Below are positions 40,780 to 53,970 of a DNA stretch of 64,000 nt, in pieces; position 1 is the first letter of the stretch; every line of letters begins with the position of its first letter. The DNA is from Ceratodon purpureus (lineage: Eukaryota > Streptophyta > Bryopsida > Pseudoditrichales > Ditrichaceae), in contig CM026426.1 of assembly GCA_014871385.1 (NCBI GenBank), positions 26,944,265 to 27,008,264 on the forward strand, in the 5' to 3' direction. The notes beneath the pieces were generated by a model. The model saw only the letters and a list, made by a program, of their open reading frames with translations, searched no databases and was not told the DNA's origin. Both the position numbers and the translations under genes were made by a program.

Positions 40780-43700
40780 CTAGCTCCAAAGTGCCCTGTT
40801 CCACTGTTTGGCTCCTACCGCTTCCTGGGCCTCCAGTCTTGAAGTGTCCATCTGCTCCAAATCCGCAATTCTAGCTGCCAACACCCTGGTTGGTGTATAA
40901 TCTATCTCTGAATTGGTCCTCCTAGTCGGTACTATGTACTCCGTTGGCATTAACGGATGTAAGCCATATACTAGTTGAAAGGGTGTGTGACCTGTAGTAA
41001 CCTTGTACGCAGTCCTGTAGGAGAGCAGTACAGTATGAAGATGTTCATCCCAATCTGTTCTCCTATCGTTGACCAGCTTGCTCAGTAGGTGACCAATCAC
41101 CTTGTTTGTTGATTCAGCCTGCCCATTACCCTGAGGGTAATAGGTTGTTGATGTGCGATGCTGGAGCAGAAAATGCTCCACTAGGTGTTCGATAGCTTCA
41201 TTTATAAAATGAGAACCCTGGTCACTTACAAGTGTCAAAGGACACCCGTATCTTGAAAGGATCTGCTCATACAAAAACTTAGCCGTAACTGCTGCTGAAT
41301 TGGTTTTGAGCGCCCTTGCCTCCACCCACTTGGTAGCATAATCTGTAGCCACCAGTATGTACCTGTTCCCTGTTCTGGATGCTGTTGGTTTAATGGGCCC
41401 AATAAAGTCCAATCCCCATTTCATAAATGGTTCTGCTGGCATACTGGCCACTAAGGTAGCTAAACCAGTATTTGCCATGCCTCCCACTCTCTGGCATCTG
41501 TCACACGCCTTGCAGTATTCTGAAACATCCCGATGTATTGCTGGCCACCAGTATCCGGCGTCCAGTATCTTCCTGCTGGTGATATCTTGCGAAAAATGAC
41601 CACCTGCTACTCCATTGTGCATCTCCTTCATCACCACCTCTGCCTGCACTGGGTCCAGTACCCTCCTGACCACCAGATCATGTCCTCGCTTGTGCAGAAC
41701 TCCCTGGACCAGTGTATAGGGCAGTGACTTCAGAATCAGCTTCCCCTGCTCCTCCTTAGACAAGTCCTGTCGTACAACACCAGATTTCAGGTAAGAACGT
41801 ACATCCTCTAACCATTCTGGTTTAACATAAAACAAACTTGCATCCTTGGTCTGGTCCTCAACACCAGTTGCTGGTTCTCCGTTGGGCAGTCTTGACATCG
41901 CATCTGCCACACCATGATTTTTCCCTAGCTTATACACCACTGTAAAATCGTATTCTTGAAACAGCAGTAGCCACCTTGCTATCCTTCCTGACACCTGCGG
42001 CTTATTGACCAGATACACCAGTGCCATATGGTCAACATAGAAAACAAACTTATTGCCCAGTAGATAATGTCTATACTTGTTCAGAGCATAAACCATTGCC
42101 AAAGCTTCCCTTTCAGTAGTACTGTAGTTCCTCTCAGCAGAATTCAGCAGTCTACTAGCATAAGAAATGGGCTGGTCACACTTCCTTGTTGGATTCTGGG
42201 CCAGCATCACTCCTAATGCTATATTCGAAGCATCTGTATGCACATGGAACTCCAGGTCCCATCTTGGTGCAATGAGAATTGGCGCATTCTGGTACTGCTC
42301 CTTGATTTTCTTCCAGGCCTGCTCACACTGGTCTGACCAGATGAACTCCTCTGTCTTCCTCATGAGCCTGGTGATTGGCTCCATGATATGTGCATACGAC
42401 TTAATGTAGCACCTGTTAAACTGGGCAAAACCGTTAAAAACTTGTACATCTACTGGTTTTTCTGGTCTAGGCATGTTCTCGACTGCTTCAATTTTCTTAG
42501 GATCAGGAAATTTCCCTTCCTTAGACACAATGTGACCCAGTATAATACCAGAGAAGACCAGTAGTAAACATTTCTCAGGATTTAGACTTATCCCATACTC
42601 CCGGCATTTCTCAAAACACTTCCGCAGCTTGACCAGATGACTAATAATATCACTGTACACACTGAAATCATCCAAAAACAATTTCATGAAATCACCAATG
42701 AAATCACGAAAGGCTTTGTTTACTGCCCTTTGGTATGTTGGAGGTGCATTTTTTAGCCCGAAAGGCATGACTATCCACACGAATGCTCTCCAGTCCGTTA
42801 CGAAAGCAGTCTTGTGTCGGTCCTCTGGTGCTATCTGGATCTGGTGGTACCCGGAGTACCCGTCCAGAAATGAATACATCTCATGTCCTGCCACAGAATC
42901 CAACACTTCCTCAGTAAATGGCAATGGATACGGGTCCTTTTTAGTGGCAGCATTCAATTTGCGAAAATCAATACAAATTCTCAACTTCCCATTTTTTTTT
43001 GGAACAATGACAATAGGGGATAACCAGGTGGCATCCTCTACTGGTGTGATAAATCCAGCCTGAAGCAGTTTATCCAAATCCTGCTTCACAATACTGGCAT
43101 AATTTGGATTCATGTGATATCTGGCCTGATGGGACGGTGGGATATCCTTCTCCAACTCAATTCCGTGCTGTGCAATTGAGGGTGGGATACCCTTCAGGTC
43201 CTTATAGGTCCAGGCAAAGACATCCTTGAACTCCCGGAACAGTGCTTCTGCTTCACTGGCCTGTTCTGGACTAATGGCTGCATTAATCTTCAGATACTGG
43301 GGCTCCTCCTCTGTTCCAAGGTTAATTTTTCTCAACTGCTCCGACTCTCGTAAGGTCCAGGATGCAATCTTTAGTTTCTTCACTTTCTCCCGGGCTGGTG
43401 TCTCATCGACCTCAATGTCGCCCTCTTCAAAGTTGTAAAAATGGTCTGGGTATGCTCGCTCTGATCCCCCCTCCTGCTCCCGGTCCTGGTCCTGGTTCTT
43501 TGCCTTGTTCTTGGTGTTGTCCTGGTCTTTGTTGTTATCCTGGCCCTTGGTCTGCTCCATTCGAGGCAGAGTGACTGTTCCAACGGCCAGTAAGTCCTGC
43601 TCACTAGCTAACCACAAGGCTTCCTCCTCATCTGTCAGTCCTTCCGTAAAATTATAGCAGACTAGGACTTCAGGTAACTTAGGTCTGGGCCCCTTCCTCT

Positions 43701-46700
43701 GACTAACCGAGATGGTTTTTATAGTACCATTACCTCTGATGGTAACCAGATTGTTACCCCAATCGTGATTTACCTTAGCATCAATCAACCATGGTCTGCC
43801 TAGCAGCATACTATAGGCTTCCTTAACTTCTTTATTTTTAATAACAGTCAAGGTAATAAGGTAAGGAATACCGTGGATGTGAATTTTCACATTGCGAATC
43901 ATCCCCACCGGGTCAACGACTGTCTGGTCCGCCATTCTTAATCTGAAAGGAGCAGGCTCAGAGTCTTTGAGGCCCAGTCTCTTTCGCTCCTCCTCAGTTA
44001 TCAGGTTCACACCTGATCCTCCATCCAGTAGGACATTCTCCAGAGTCCCATTGCCTATCTGCACAGTTAACACCGGCAGTTCTCTGTCAACATCAATAGC
44101 CAGACTGCCTATTAAATCGGTCTTACCTGGTTGACTGGTTGTTGGCTTCTTGCTTGGTGCTGACTCTGGCTGACTTGGCTGGTCTGCTACCATTTCGGGG
44201 AATACGTGGGCCTTCACAAATTCTGTCAAATTAGGAGCCATCTTCAGCAGCTGTCCTAGTGAGACTGTGATGGGACTATCCAGTATTTTTCTTCCAACTA
44301 CAGTTGCATAGTGCTGCTCCTGGTTGTTCTCTGTACTGGTCCCCCCTTGTGCCCCCAATTCCTGCTCGACGGTCTTGGTGCTGTAAGCTAGTGTATCTGA
44401 GTCTGGGAATCCTGCCCACTCATTATCCAGCACTTTACCATCTCCTTCCTTCTCCGCTATTTTTAAAGTCGCCCTGAGTCTTTCTGCTTCTGCCTTCTCC
44501 TGCTCGGCTTGAAGCTCAATTTCCTTCAAGGTTTCTAACATCGAATTCCTGATTTTCTCTTCCTCCTGCCAGTCCTCCTTCGTTCTGGCCTTCCTTGGTT
44601 CAGGTTCCCTTGATTCATCCTGGATAGGTAACAGTCCTGCCTTCAGCCTCTGGGCTCTGGTCATGGTAGCTACCCCCACTGACTCTTCAGGTTCTTCTAT
44701 TAGCTCAATCTCCACATTACTGACATGGTGATCCTGCTTTTTGTTGGTCTTCTCTTGGTCTGCCAAAAACTGGTCCCATTGTGCCTTCTTGGGGCAGTTC
44801 CAGCTTCTGTGATCTACTCCTCCACACAAGAAACAACTTGGTGGTTGATCACCATAACTCCTTTGTTGGCTGCTGCCTGCCCTGGGATTAGGTGGTCGCT
44901 GGTATCCTTGGTTGTAACTGTAGGTTCCTGCTGGTTTAGAAGCAGAGACTTCATTGACACCAACATGTTCTTCCCCTTCCTTCTTCGCACCTGACCCTCT
45001 CTGGTTAGCTGGGTTGTACCAACAGTTCTTATCCTCATGGCCCAGCTTCTTACAAATACCACAGGCTTTCCTTGGAGCCTCCTGGTCTGGTTCCTTCCTG
45101 ATCACTGTGGCTGCCTTACTGCTGGTATCTACTTTCTTCACCTCGATCTTAGTGGGTTTACCACTAGAATCAGTGCAGTTCTCCTCACATCTCAATGCTG
45201 CATCCACCAACTCTGTCAAACTCCTGACTGGTGCCACACTGGTGGTGATCTTGATATACTCCAGCAGTCCTGCTCGAAAGTTAGTGATCCTGAACCCTTC
45301 TCCTGGATCAGATTGTAGACATTTAATTAATGTCATAAACCGATCATAGTAGTCCTGTACCTTCTCTCTGTCCCCCTGTTTGAAGGACTTCAATTCCCTA
45401 TATACTGCCTCGTCAGTAGTCTGGTCTCTGTACCTCCTCCTGAAAGCAGCTTTAACATCCTCCCATGAGCAGTAGACATGGTTCTCCAGGAAATTCTCAT
45501 ACCATGCACCAACTTTGTCCAGCAAAGTGGTACCCATCAGGTTGATTATCACCTGCTCATCAGTTTCTCCGTTGTGCCATAGGGTCCTCTCAAACTGCCG
45601 TATATGGGCATCTGGATTCGTCCCTTCCTTGTACTTCGTGTAGGTCAGCGGCTTCCTTTGTGCCACAAGAACTGGTCCTGTCATTGGGGGTACTCTGGGT
45701 CTAGCAGCTGGTGGGTAGGCTGGTGGACCATGCCTCACTGGATAACTGTTGTCCGCTGTATCCCCTGGTACTCCTATTCCTGCAGGTGGCCTAGTATCAT
45801 AAGGCATCTCTCTCATTATCTCCACTGGTCTTCTGTATCCTGTTCCTGCATCGGGAACTCCTGCTCCGGCTTCTGCTCCTCCGCTTGGCCAGTATGCAGT
45901 TCTGTTGACTTCTGGTCTGTACTCATCACCTGTGAGGTGATCCACATAAGTAGAATGTACTCCTCCTCCTCCTGTTGGGCTCACCCGAGTCCTCGAGGTT
46001 GGGAAATGATCTGTCCCTGGCCTTCCTGGTATAGCAGATGTGATGTAGGGTGCTCCCATCAATTCTGCTTCTCTCATCTGACCTGGTCTGTCCCCCTGGA
46101 CCACTGATAGGTCATATGCTGCCCACGGATCCGCCCTTGGTTTGGCCTGGAGCTTCTGGCTCTCTTCCCTCAGTATCTCCTGCCATTTGTATAGGGTCGC
46201 CTGCCGGGCAGCTTCCTCCTTCTTATTCTGATCCTCCAATCTCTGTGCTTCTTGTAACAAACGCAGGGCCTCCTGTCTTAACAGGTCCTGCTGCATTGCT
46301 TCTTTTCTCTCTGCTGCCTGCTTCATTTCCTCCCTTTTTTGAGTCTCCTGCCAGGTTCTAAGAGCCTCCTGTCTCTGCTTCTCCTGGTCCTGCTCTTCCA
46401 GTTTCTTTGTTTCCTGCCATAGTTTCATGGCTTCCTTCAGTTTGATCTCCTCTCGATTCTTCTCTTCCCAAGCCTCCATGGTTTCTCTGAACCTAGCTGC
46501 CTGGCCTAGCTCCTCCATCTGCCTCCTGTATAGGTCCTCTGTTGCCTGCTGGTTTCTTCGTTCTCTTTCTGCCTGCCTTCTAGCCTGCTGTCGAGCCTTT
46601 AGCTCCTCCAGCTGTCTTCTGTCCTCCTCATCTTCCTCCAGCTCCATTCCTTGGAACTGCTCTTGTGCAAAATGTACCACTGGTCTCCTGGGATTCACCT

Positions 46701-47313
46701 GTGCTGGCTTACCCGTTTTGTACATCTCTGACAGTGCTGCTGCTCCTGTCTGGATTCTGTCTCCAGTGTAAACCTCTTCCAATTTCTTCTTCAGCGTTTC
46801 CAATGTCTCCACCAAATCACCTGGTGTCTTCTCCCCTGGTTTTGGTGTGTCTAGTTTGCTGCCTCCTTTCTTCTCCTCCTCCTGGTAATGGTCGTATGCT
46901 GATGCCATTCTGGTCTGGGGGTTCCAGCAATGCTGTGTGTCTCCTTCACCTGGCCTTGGGAATTCTCTCCTGCTGGTCCTGGGTGATAGTGGATGTCCCT
47001 CATACTTCCGAATTTCTTCCTCATCCTCCTGCCAATTCTTGAAGCTTGGGCCAGGTTCTCCTCTTGCTGACCCTATCCTCCTGCTTATTCCAAGTATTGT
47101 CTCCTGGCTCGAATTCTCTCCTACCAGGTCCATATCAATCAGGTCCCTGGTTCTCCCCTTTGCTATGCTTTCTTCTGAACTTAATTGTCCTCCCATTGGT
47201 TTTCCTACTTCTGCTGCTGCTCTTTGCTCCCTGAGTTCGTATCTTGCCAACCGTTCTGCTGCTTGTCTCCTGGCTATCTCTTCCTTGTCCCACCCTGGGT
47301 ATTCTCTATCCAT
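40780..47313 (-). CDS. Element A gag-pol polyprotein
   Basis: The 2,177-residue frame starts at ATG 47313. Order: Gln/Glu/Arg coiled coil (about residues 190-390); gag ([19 protein letters not shown]); two CCHC knuckles, [14 protein letters not shown] and [14 protein letters not shown]; protease [11 protein letters not shown] (about 1095); RT with [13 protein letters not shown] and the active site LFLDDFSVY (about 1545); RNase [10 protein letters not shown]; integrase HHCC ([15 protein letters not shown]) and DDE core ([26 protein letters not shown]). All catalytic motifs are intact. It ends at a TAG before the integrase C-terminal module. Together these parts package, copy and insert the element. 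Confidence 0.95.
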   Translation of the reverse strand: MDREYPGWDKEEIARRQAAERLARYELREQRAAAEVGKPMGGQLSSEESIAKGRTRDLIDMDLVGENSSQETILGISRRIGSARGEPGPSFKNWQEDEEEIRKYEGHPLSPRTSRREFPRPGEGDTQHCWNPQTRMASAYDHYQEEEKKGGSKLDTPKPGEKTPGDLVETLETLKKKLEEVYTGDRIQTGAAALSEMYKTGKPAQVNPRRPVVHFAQEQFQGMELEEDEEDRRQLEELKARQQARRQAERERRNQQATEDLYRRQMEELGQAARFRETMEAWEEKNREEIKLKEAMKLWQETKKLEEQDQEKQRQEALRTWQETQKREEMKQAAERKEAMQQDLLRQEALRLLQEAQRLEDQNKKEEAARQATLYKWQEILREESQKLQAKPRADPWAAYDLSVVQGDRPGQMREAELMGAPYITSAIPGRPGTDHFPTSRTRVSPTGGGGVHSTYVDHLTGDEYRPEVNRTAYWPSGGAEAGAGVPDAGTGYRRPVEIMREMPYDTRPPAGIGVPGDTADNSYPVRHGPPAYPPAARPRVPPMTGPVLVAQRKPLTYTKYKEGTNPDAHIRQFERTLWHNGETDEQVIINLMGTTLLDKVGAWYENFLENHVYCSWEDVKAAFRRRYRDQTTDEAVYRELKSFKQGDREKVQDYYDRFMTLIKCLQSDPGEGFRITNFRAGLLEYIKITTSVAPVRSLTELVDAALRCEENCTDSSGKPTKIEVKKVDTSSKAATVIRKEPDQEAPRKACGICKKLGHEDKNCWYNPANQRGSGAKKEGEEHVGVNEVSASKPAGTYSYNQGYQRPPNPRAGSSQQRSYGDQPPSCFLCGGVDHRSWNCPKKAQWDQFLADQEKTNKKQDHHVSNVEIELIEEPEESVGVATMTRAQRLKAGLLPIQDESREPEPRKARTKEDWQEEEKIRNSMLETLKEIELQAEQEKAEAERLRATLKIAEKEGDGKVLDNEWAGFPDSDTLAYSTKTVEQELGAQGGTSTENNQEQHYATVVGRKILDSPITVSLGQLLKMAPNLTEFVKAHVFPEMVADQPSQPESAPSKKPTTSQPGKTDLIGSLAIDVDRELPVLTVQIGNGTLENVLLDGGSGVNLITEEERKRLGLKDSEPAPFRLRMADQTVVDPVGMIRNVKIHIHGIPYLITLTVIKNKEVKEAYSMLLGRPWLIDAKVNHDWGNNLVTIRGNGTIKTISVSQRKGPRPKLPEVLVCYNFTEGLTDEEEALWLASEQDLLAVGTVTLPRMEQTKGQDNNKDQDNTKNKAKNQDQDREQEGGSERAYPDHFYNFEEGDIEVDETPAREKVKKLKIASWTLRESEQLRKINLGTEEEPQYLKINAAISPEQASEAEALFREFKDVFAWTYKDLKGIPPSIAQHGIELEKDIPPSHQARYHMNPNYASIVKQDLDKLLQAGFITPVEDATWLSPIVIVPKKNGKLRICIDFRKLNAATKKDPYPLPFTEEVLDSVAGHEMYSFLDGYSGYHQIQIAPEDRHKTAFVTDWRAFVWIVMPFGLKNAPPTYQRAVNKAFRDFIGDFMKLFLDDFSVYSDIISHLVKLRKCFEKCREYGISLNPEKCLLLVFSGIILGHIVSKEGKFPDPKKIEAVENMPRPEKPVDVQVFNGFAQFNRCYIKSYAHIMEPITRLMRKTEEFIWSDQCEQAWKKIKEQYQNAPILIAPRWDLEFHVHTDASNIALGVMLAQNPTRKCDQPISYASRLLNSAERNYSTTEREALAMVYALNKYRHYLLGNKFVFYVDHMALVYLVNKPQVSGRIARWLLLFQEYDFTVVYKLGKNHGVADAMSRLPNGEPATGVEDQTKDASLFYVKPEWLEDVRSYLKSGVVRQDLSKEEQGKLILKSLPYTLVQGVLHKRGHDLVVRRVLDPVQAEVVMKEMHNGVAGGHFSQDITSRKILDAGYWWPAIHRDVSEYCKACDRCQRVGGMANTGLATLVASMPAEPFMKWGLDFIGPIKPTASRTGNRYILVATDYATKWVEARALKTNSAAVTAKFLYEQILSRYGCPLTLVSDQGSHFINEAIEHLVEHFLLQHRTSTTYYPQGNGQAESTNKVIGHLLSKLVNDRRTDWDEHLHTVLLSYRTAYKVTTGHTPFQLVYGLHPLMPTEYIVPTRRTNSEIDYTPTRVLAARIADLEQMDTSRLEAQEAVGAKQWNRALWS

Positions 47314-48276
47314 TGCAGTACAGTTTTGCTGCTCTTCCCTTGGTACTCCCTGGTCAGATGTTCTACTGGTCCGGTTGGTGTCTCCAGTAACTGAGTCTGC
47401 TTCTCCAAAACTTCCGGGTAGGTGCTGTCGGCTTCTGTCCTCAGCCCTCCTCTGGTCTGTTGAATGCTAGTCCTGCTGTTTCCTGGTTTCTGCCCAGTCC
47501 ATCCCTTTGCCACCTTTCCACTCCGGTTCCTTAAGGGACTGTCAGTCTTTTACTGTCCTACTGTAGATAGTTTCATGCCCTTAGTTTTGCAAGTTCTAGC
47601 ATAGTCCTAGTTTTTCAAGCTTTCATACATTACAGTTTTGCAAGCTTCTAACCCCAAGTTGTCTCCTGGTTCTTTACTGTCCATTCATTTTTGTTTTTAA
47701 CTTTTCCATTTTTCCCATATTCCCATTTTCTACTTAAGCCAATTACTGTTTTCTTAACCCTTTTTTACTGTTTGCAGTTTTTCCCCTTATTCCCACTGTT
47801 ACCTTTACTATTCGGCCATTAGTTACTGATTTCGCAAATTTTTGATTTTACTGCTACTTTTTACTATTCGACTGTCTTTTACTGGATAGTAACTTTTTAA
47901 TTTTTTAACTGCTACTGTTTACTGCTGGTTTCTTCACACAACCTACTGTTCCTTTTTCTTACTGCCTGAATGCACAGTAGTTTGAAACATACCTGGATAC
48001 TGTCAACTATCCCCCCTCGACTGTGGAGCTGTCCTCAGCTCCTGCAGATGTTGACTGTCCTGCCATTGGCTCCTCCACCCGAACTTCTGAAACCGAATCT
48101 GCTCGCAGCCACGTACTGAGCTTCGGCTGCCTTGTGTGACGAATCCTTTGACTGTGATCTGTAACGTGAATCCCGTGCCTCGGCCACTGTGCCTGTAGAT
48201 CTGGTCCACCCCTGTCCTAGGTATGTACAGATTCGCAGCCAGAGATTCTGGTCCGTTCTTAATGCATGGTCGCCAA
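47314..48276 (-). other. Leader of element A with primer binding site
   Basis: Between 5' LTR and gag start. One base inside the LTR the minus strand reads TGGCGACCATGC (48275-48264), fitting a tRNA ending GGTCGCCA; tRNA-Arg is likely but not proved. The rest is rich in ACTGTTTTT-type repeats of TTTACTG (47690-47960). A short overlapping frame at 47274-47513 has no ATG at its start. Confidence 0.7.
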
Positions 48277-48873
48277 TGTTAAAGGGTGATTAAGCTTCAC
48301 CCTTAAAAAGCTTGGTTACTTCTACTAAGTCAAAGGAAATCTGAAAAAAAATAGTACCGACCCTTCTTCTTCTACTGCTACTAATCTGATCCTGCTCATA
48401 CCAGTAACCTACCCCTGCTCCTGACCTGATCATCAATGCAAGGCTTCCTCATTAAATTCCCCCTAACCCTAACATTAAATGCCCAACTCAGATCTGTAGA
48501 TTTAATGGTCCTTTACTCATTACTTTCACACCAAGTACAATCCTACTGCTCCACAATACTGATCCACAGCAGTATCGTCTCACCTCCTACCTCCTACTCC
48601 CTCTAACTCACTACCATACCTCTGAAACTCTAAGAGACTGAGAGAGAGTGAGAGCCGCCATGCTCTCACTCCTCACTACCCCCCAAACCCTAGCCGTCAT
48701 CCTCCTATGTCCATTTTTCATCCAGTTCAGAATTACATCCGACTGTCAAAACTTCATCCAAAACGCAGTGACTAGTAAATGGACAGTAACTAACTAGTTA
48801 CTGCTCCAGGCAGTTTTACTATTCCTGCTCCTACCTTACTGCTCTAGTAAAATGGTAGAAAATCCCTTTAATA
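48277..48873 (-). repeat. 5' LTR of element A
   Basis: 597 bp, same as the 3' LTR but its outer end reads CCCTTTAATA, so the element's first bases are TA rather than TG. GTGAC (48874-48878) follows. Confidence 0.95.
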
Positions 48874-48878
48874 GTGAC

Positions 48879-51800
48879 CAGTACTCCTTCTACGTAGCCC
48901 GCTGGAAAGGGTTCTTCCTCGCTGCGCTCCCCATTTGACCGCAGGAACTCCAAGCACCGAGCAATGTTGATTTTGCCATCCAAGCGAGTCCAATACTTCA
49001 CCAGGTTCGTCTTTGTTAACCATGCGCCATCGGTTTTCCTCTTCCATTCCCTCACCATCCTTGGCGTATAAATCGGCCCCATGGAGGTCTTGGTTCTCAT
49101 GGCGCTAGCAAAAACTACGAAGGCAGATAGAAAAGGAGAGCCGAAGAATAGGAGCGCGGTGTGCCCCAGAGATGAGATGCGCGCACAGAATGAGGAGCTA
49201 GTAGCTTGGAGAAGTAGAGAAAAGGGAAGGGGAGGAAGAAGAGAGAGGGCGTATGGAGGCGGCCCAGGATGGGATGGTCGGATGAGGGACATGACAGCAG
49301 AGGTCTGCTCTGGTGGGCTCCCCGCGGTTGATGGCGGCCGGGTCCTATCGATGCGGGACTGCTTCGAGTAGATGGGATGGCTGGGTTCTTGACCGGCTTG
49401 CTGTCCATAGGAAGAGACTGTGGAAGGATGAGAGTAGCTTGGGCTCATGGTGAGTTGCCTTGGAAATCCTTGGTGTGCATGATCACTGATGTGATGGGTG
49501 GAGGCTTGGGTGTCTGTGACAGGGGTAGCCTCCCTTCCTTGGTGTCTATGATGTTCAACGTGACCTAGTGAAGGGCACATACTAAAACGGTTTATGCAGT
49601 TGACGATGGGACGTCGGGGAGCTGTCCCATGACACGCCACATACCCGGGGTAGATACCTCGGGACACCATGTCTTGGTATGGGCAGCGTCGGTTCCTGAG
49701 GCCCTGCTGGTATTTAGGTCTGGGGTAGATACCCGCCGGGGGCAAGGTTGGGTCACCCATCTCAACCCGGATATGGTTGACATGGATATGGGGGTACGGT
49801 TCCTGAGATTCTGTCCGGGTTTCATTTGTGGCGATCGGGGAAGCCGAGTCATCCATGGCGATCGGGGAAGCCGAGTCATCCATGGCGATCGGGGAAGCCG
49901 AGTCATCCATGGTTTGTGCTTCGGTGTTTAGGTTGTTGTAGATCTCTCCCAAACTGAGTGTAGGGGAAATGCTGGGTGAGGTAGTATGATAATGTTTGAG
50001 TTTGTTTGTGTTAACAATAGTAGAATGGGGGTCATAATAGTCATCATTAACCAGGAGTGCAGTGTTGTTTGGCAGTACTAACTGGACCCGGAATGGCCCA
50101 TGCCACACGGATTCAAACTTGGTTTTTCTGAGTTTGGAATCGCGAGGACACCAAAGGACCCAATCACCTTTCTGGAACAGTCGTTCTCGTTTTGAGGACT
50201 GGAAATACTTGGCACTCAGTGCTTGTGTATTCGTGATATTTTTAATTGCTAATTCACGGATCTCTTTCAAGTGGTGAATATCCTGAATGCGAGCAGCTAA
50301 AACCTTGTGTGGTGAGTAGTCTCTGGGGTTCAAAGATTGGAATGTCAGGGCAATGTACTCGGTGGGGAGTAACGGCTGTGTGCCATAAACCAGCTCAAAG
50401 GGACTCTATTGGGTCGCAGTTTTGTTTGCCACACAGTAAGCCCAAAGGGCAGCGGGGAGACAATCATCCCAATCCGTTTGGTTGGCGTGGATGAACCTAC
50501 GCAGCATGTTGATAATTGTTTTGTTGCTTGATTCCGCTTGGCCGTTGCCTTGGGGGTAGTAGACCGTATTGGTCCTGTGTTTAATGATATGTTTATCCAT
50601 GAGGTCCTTGATCACCGAGTTAACAAAGTGGGAACCTTGGTCGGATACAATTTCCAGAGGGCACCCAAATCTAGTGATGATATCATCGTAGAGAAAAGTT
50701 GCCGTGACCACCGCGGTATTAGTTCGTAGCGGCTTGGCTTCCACCCACTTGGTAGTGTAGTCCGTGGCAACGAAAATGTATTAGTAACCTTGCCGGGTTG
50801 CTGGGCGAATGGGTCCAACGAAGTCCAACCCCCATCGTTGGAAAGGTCCTAACGGTGGTGTGGATTTTAAAGGGACCTTTCCCTGGTATTGGAAATTTGT
50901 AGTGGATATCTAACAAGCGTGGCAATTTTTGATGTAGGCGTACACGTCCCAATGGAGCGTCGGCCACCAATACTTGGCCGTTAATATTTTTTTTATGGTG
51001 GTTTCAGGACCTTGGTGACCGCCAGCAGGGCTATTGTGGAGGTGGGATATAATGGCTTGTTGCTCAACTAGGGGAACACACAAACGGATTTCATGGTCTG
51101 GGCCACGGCGATATAGGCGGCCATGGACAACTGTGTAGGGTAGTGTGGTCCTTACGAAACTGGTCTTTCTTATTCCAGTGATAGACCCGGTGGAAAGGTG
51201 CCGGCTGTCAAATACTGTATGATATTATCGGTCGAGTCTTGGCATGCTTGTGTTACCACGGTGGCTGCTTGGATGTATAACTCATTAAAAGAATCATCGA
51301 TTCCTTCCTCGGTGGTATTGGTATCCCGTGACAAATAATCAGCCACAATGTGTCTTTTACCAGGTATGTACACAACCTCGAAGTCATATTCTAATAGTAT
51401 CATTATCCATCTAGCAACTCTACCAGTGACCAAAGGTTGGTATACCAAGTAGGAGAGACTATGGTGATCCACCATGAATTGAAATTTCTTTCCCAAGAGG
51501 TAATGGCGGAATTTTTCCACGGCATAAATCATGGCAAGGGCCTCTCTTTCCGTCGTGGAGTAATTTCTTTCGGCCTGGTTTAATAATCTACTGGCGTAAG
51601 CAACGGGCTGATCGTGCTTGCCGTTGAGATTCTGGTCAAGTATTACTCCGACTGCCAAGTTGGAGGCGTCTGTGTGTACGTGGAACGGCTTGGTCCAGTC
51701 TGGGGCTATAAGAATCGGGGCGTGAGTGTATGCAGCTTTGATCTTGTCCAAGGCTGCCTCGGCCTCTACTGTCCAATCTCTAGGATAGGAGTATTTGGAG

Positions 51801-53185
51801 TGATTTAAAGCTGTAATAGGGGCTGTGATGTGGGCTAACTTTTCAATGTAGATGCGATTGAACTGTGAGAGGCCTAACAGACGCTAAATGTCTTTTTGGT
51901 CCTTGGACGGGGTCATGTCCATGATGTCCTTGATCTTGGCCGGGTCTGGAAGTTTACCATACTTACAGACGATGTAGCCCAAGATGACTCTGCCAAAAAA
52001 TAAAAACATGCACTTATCAGCATTTAGGCTAACACCATTGGCCAGGCAAGCATCAAAAATTTGCTTTAAGTGGGCAACATGGTCTTGCATTTGTCCGTAG
52101 ACAGTGCCATTGTCTACGTAAATCCAAAAGAATCGTTTTAAGTATGGGCGAAATATAAGCTCCATTACCCTCTCGAAGGTCATGGGAGCATTTTTAGCCC
52201 CAAAAGGCATCCGTTCAAATTGGTAAGGTCCCCATTCCGTGGAAAATGCTGTTTTATTTTTATCTTGGTCGGCCATAGCTACTTGGTATTATCCTGAGAA
52301 GCAATCGAGGAATGAGTACATCTCGTGCCCTGCGACTTCGTCAATTATCTCTTCTATGTATGGCAAGGGATAGTGGTCTTTCTTGGTGGCTGCATTAAGT
52401 TTTCGGAAATCTACACAAATGCGTAATGCACCATTATTTTTTGGTATAATAACCATTGGAGACAGCCATGGTGCGGAGTCGACAGGGGAAATAAACTTGG
52501 CTTTTAGTAGCTTGTCTAGCTCCTCTTTGACTCGGGCAGCATAGTTTGGGTTCATTCGGTAGCGTCTTTATTGGACAGGCGTGGCGTTTGGTTTCAAATC
52601 AATGGTGTGCTCTGCTAAAGTCCTTGGAATGCCCTTGAGGTCTTCATGGTTCCATGCAAAAATATCTTGGTATTCATGGAATAATGCAATCACAGCGTAT
52701 TTGATTTTGGCAGGGGAGTCTGCATTGATTTTAATGAATTTGGGATCTTTGGCTGTTCCCAAGTTTACCAATTCTACCTTTTCTTTGGCGCCGTGGGTCC
52801 AACTAGTGACTACCTCGTTTTCCAAGGCTCTGAAAGCTGGGGTGGCATTGACAGTAACAGATCCCGCGGTTTCTTTGGAGAACTGTGGCGGTAAGTCCAT
52901 TTCCTATGGAGTAGTCACCAAGCTGAGTAGGTGGATTTCCGCTGAAGGGATGAGACTTGGATTAGCGTGGAGCACCAAGGCTTCTTGAGCAGGTGTCAGC
53001 CCTTTTACCCAATCAGTGTCAGCTTTATGTCTTATCTGAGCTACCTTTGCACGGGTGATACAACTGTCAACAGGGATAATTACCGTCTTTCCTTGTCGCT
53101 GGATTCATATGTGGTTCCGAGACCAATCATGGACGGCGTTCATGTCTCGCAGCCAGGGGCGTCCAAGGATAAATAGAAGTTGGTG
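48879..53185 (-). pseudogene. Element B: decayed Ty3/gypsy pol (protease end, RT, RNase H, integrase)
   Basis: Minus-strand pieces follow pol order: LFILGRPWLRDM (about 53180-53150), pre-RT linker (52900-52568), RT palm (YSFLDCFSG to 52289, then KTAF...PFG to 51884), RNase H (51751-51170, HVHTDASN), integrase HHCC (HNSPAGGH, CHAC; about 51080-50910), DDE core ([19 protein letters not shown]; 50744-50406) and integrase C-terminus (GPFRVQLVLPNN; about 50100). TAA or TAG codons at 52568, 52289, 51884 and others interrupt it. The RT active site reads YVDN in place of a DD pair, so it is inactive. From 49900 to 48879 the extra ORF begins, with a MDDSASPIA triple repeat. Element A interrupts it at 48873. 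Confidence 0.85.
49830..49915 (-). repeat. Triple 27-bp repeat in element B's extra ORF
   Basis: Three copies of a 27-bp unit beginning ATGGATGACTCGGCTTCCCC encode MDDSASPIA three times. Confidence 0.85.
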
Positions 53186-53970
53186 TATAGTATCTGCCTA
53201 CCCACATGGTACCGGAAAACAATGCTCGACCTATTCACAACACACTTGATAACATCCTCGCCAATGTGAAACTTCTCAGCCCATCTAGGATTCATCAGAC
53301 TACTTAGGAGTGCCTCAGACGGAGAGTGTAGAACAAAGAGTGTACGAGTCTGCCGAATGCGGTCACATGTGACCGCAAACAAGTCCACCATAACATGGAC
53401 AGGCATAAACCATTTCTCATGGGCAAAACTACTACCAGTGGACGCTTACATCGCATTAGAAAAATCTGCTGTCAGCTTGGTCCTGAAGGCTTTAGAGGTG
53501 TGCATGTCTGGCAAAGGCCACTTGACGTCATTGAAACCAGGGAGCGCAATTGGCTCTACAACGTAGGCTCTACCGGAGGAAAATATACGCCACGAAGGAA
53601 GAATGTACCCGTGTCCAACAAGTCTGTATAGCTTCAACCATTCCGCGTTGCCTCCTCAATCTTTGCATGGAGCACAAGAATGGGACCGATGATAGATGTG
53701 GGGTGCACCCAATCACCAAAGTGCGAGGAGTATAGGTAGTTGGCCGTGCATTGCCTACTCGCTGCCACAGCGGGATCCAATCGTAAATGGCGAGGCTGAT
53801 ACGCATGCCGCACAAGCACCTTATCAAGGTTGCTTGCTCCAGGCACACCAGGTGTCTAGGAGAAATCCATGACCTGAGCCTTGAAGGCCCTACGGAAATT
53901 ATCTCCACCATGCCGCCGTGCCTCTCTACCTCAAGGCCCCTCCGACTTTGGTTGCAGCAGAACCCATGAA
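53186..53970 (-). pseudogene. Probable upstream part of element B (protease N-terminal side), frame-shifted
   Basis: The frame 53406-53140 (EKFHIGEDVIKCVVNRSS) runs into the LGRPWL protease end after a one-base shift, so it is probably part of the same polyprotein. Further upstream pieces at 53446-53637 and 53570-53911 are open on the minus strand but match no gag motif I know. No zinc knuckle or DSG/DGG motif was seen. Element B's 5' LTR was not found; the element looks truncated near 54 kb. Confidence 0.4.

Larger units (their letters stand above)
35790..48873 (-). mobile_element. Element A: young Tat/Ogre-like Ty3/gypsy retrotransposon, 13,084 bp
   Basis: Complete element in minus orientation: 5' LTR 48277-48873, primer site, about 0.96-kb leader, gag-pol 47313-40780, in-frame TAG, integrase C-terminus plus extra ORF to 36541, polypurine tract, 3' LTR 35790-36386, GTGAC target duplication. 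The LTRs are both 597 bp and I see only one difference, so insertion is very recent. A long extra ORF after integrase, the FLDDFS form of the RT active site and the TGGCGAC primer site point to the Tat/Ogre side of Ty3/gypsy (inference). It inserted into the extra ORF of element B; removing it with one target copy leaves B's frame open across the junction. Confidence 0.93.
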
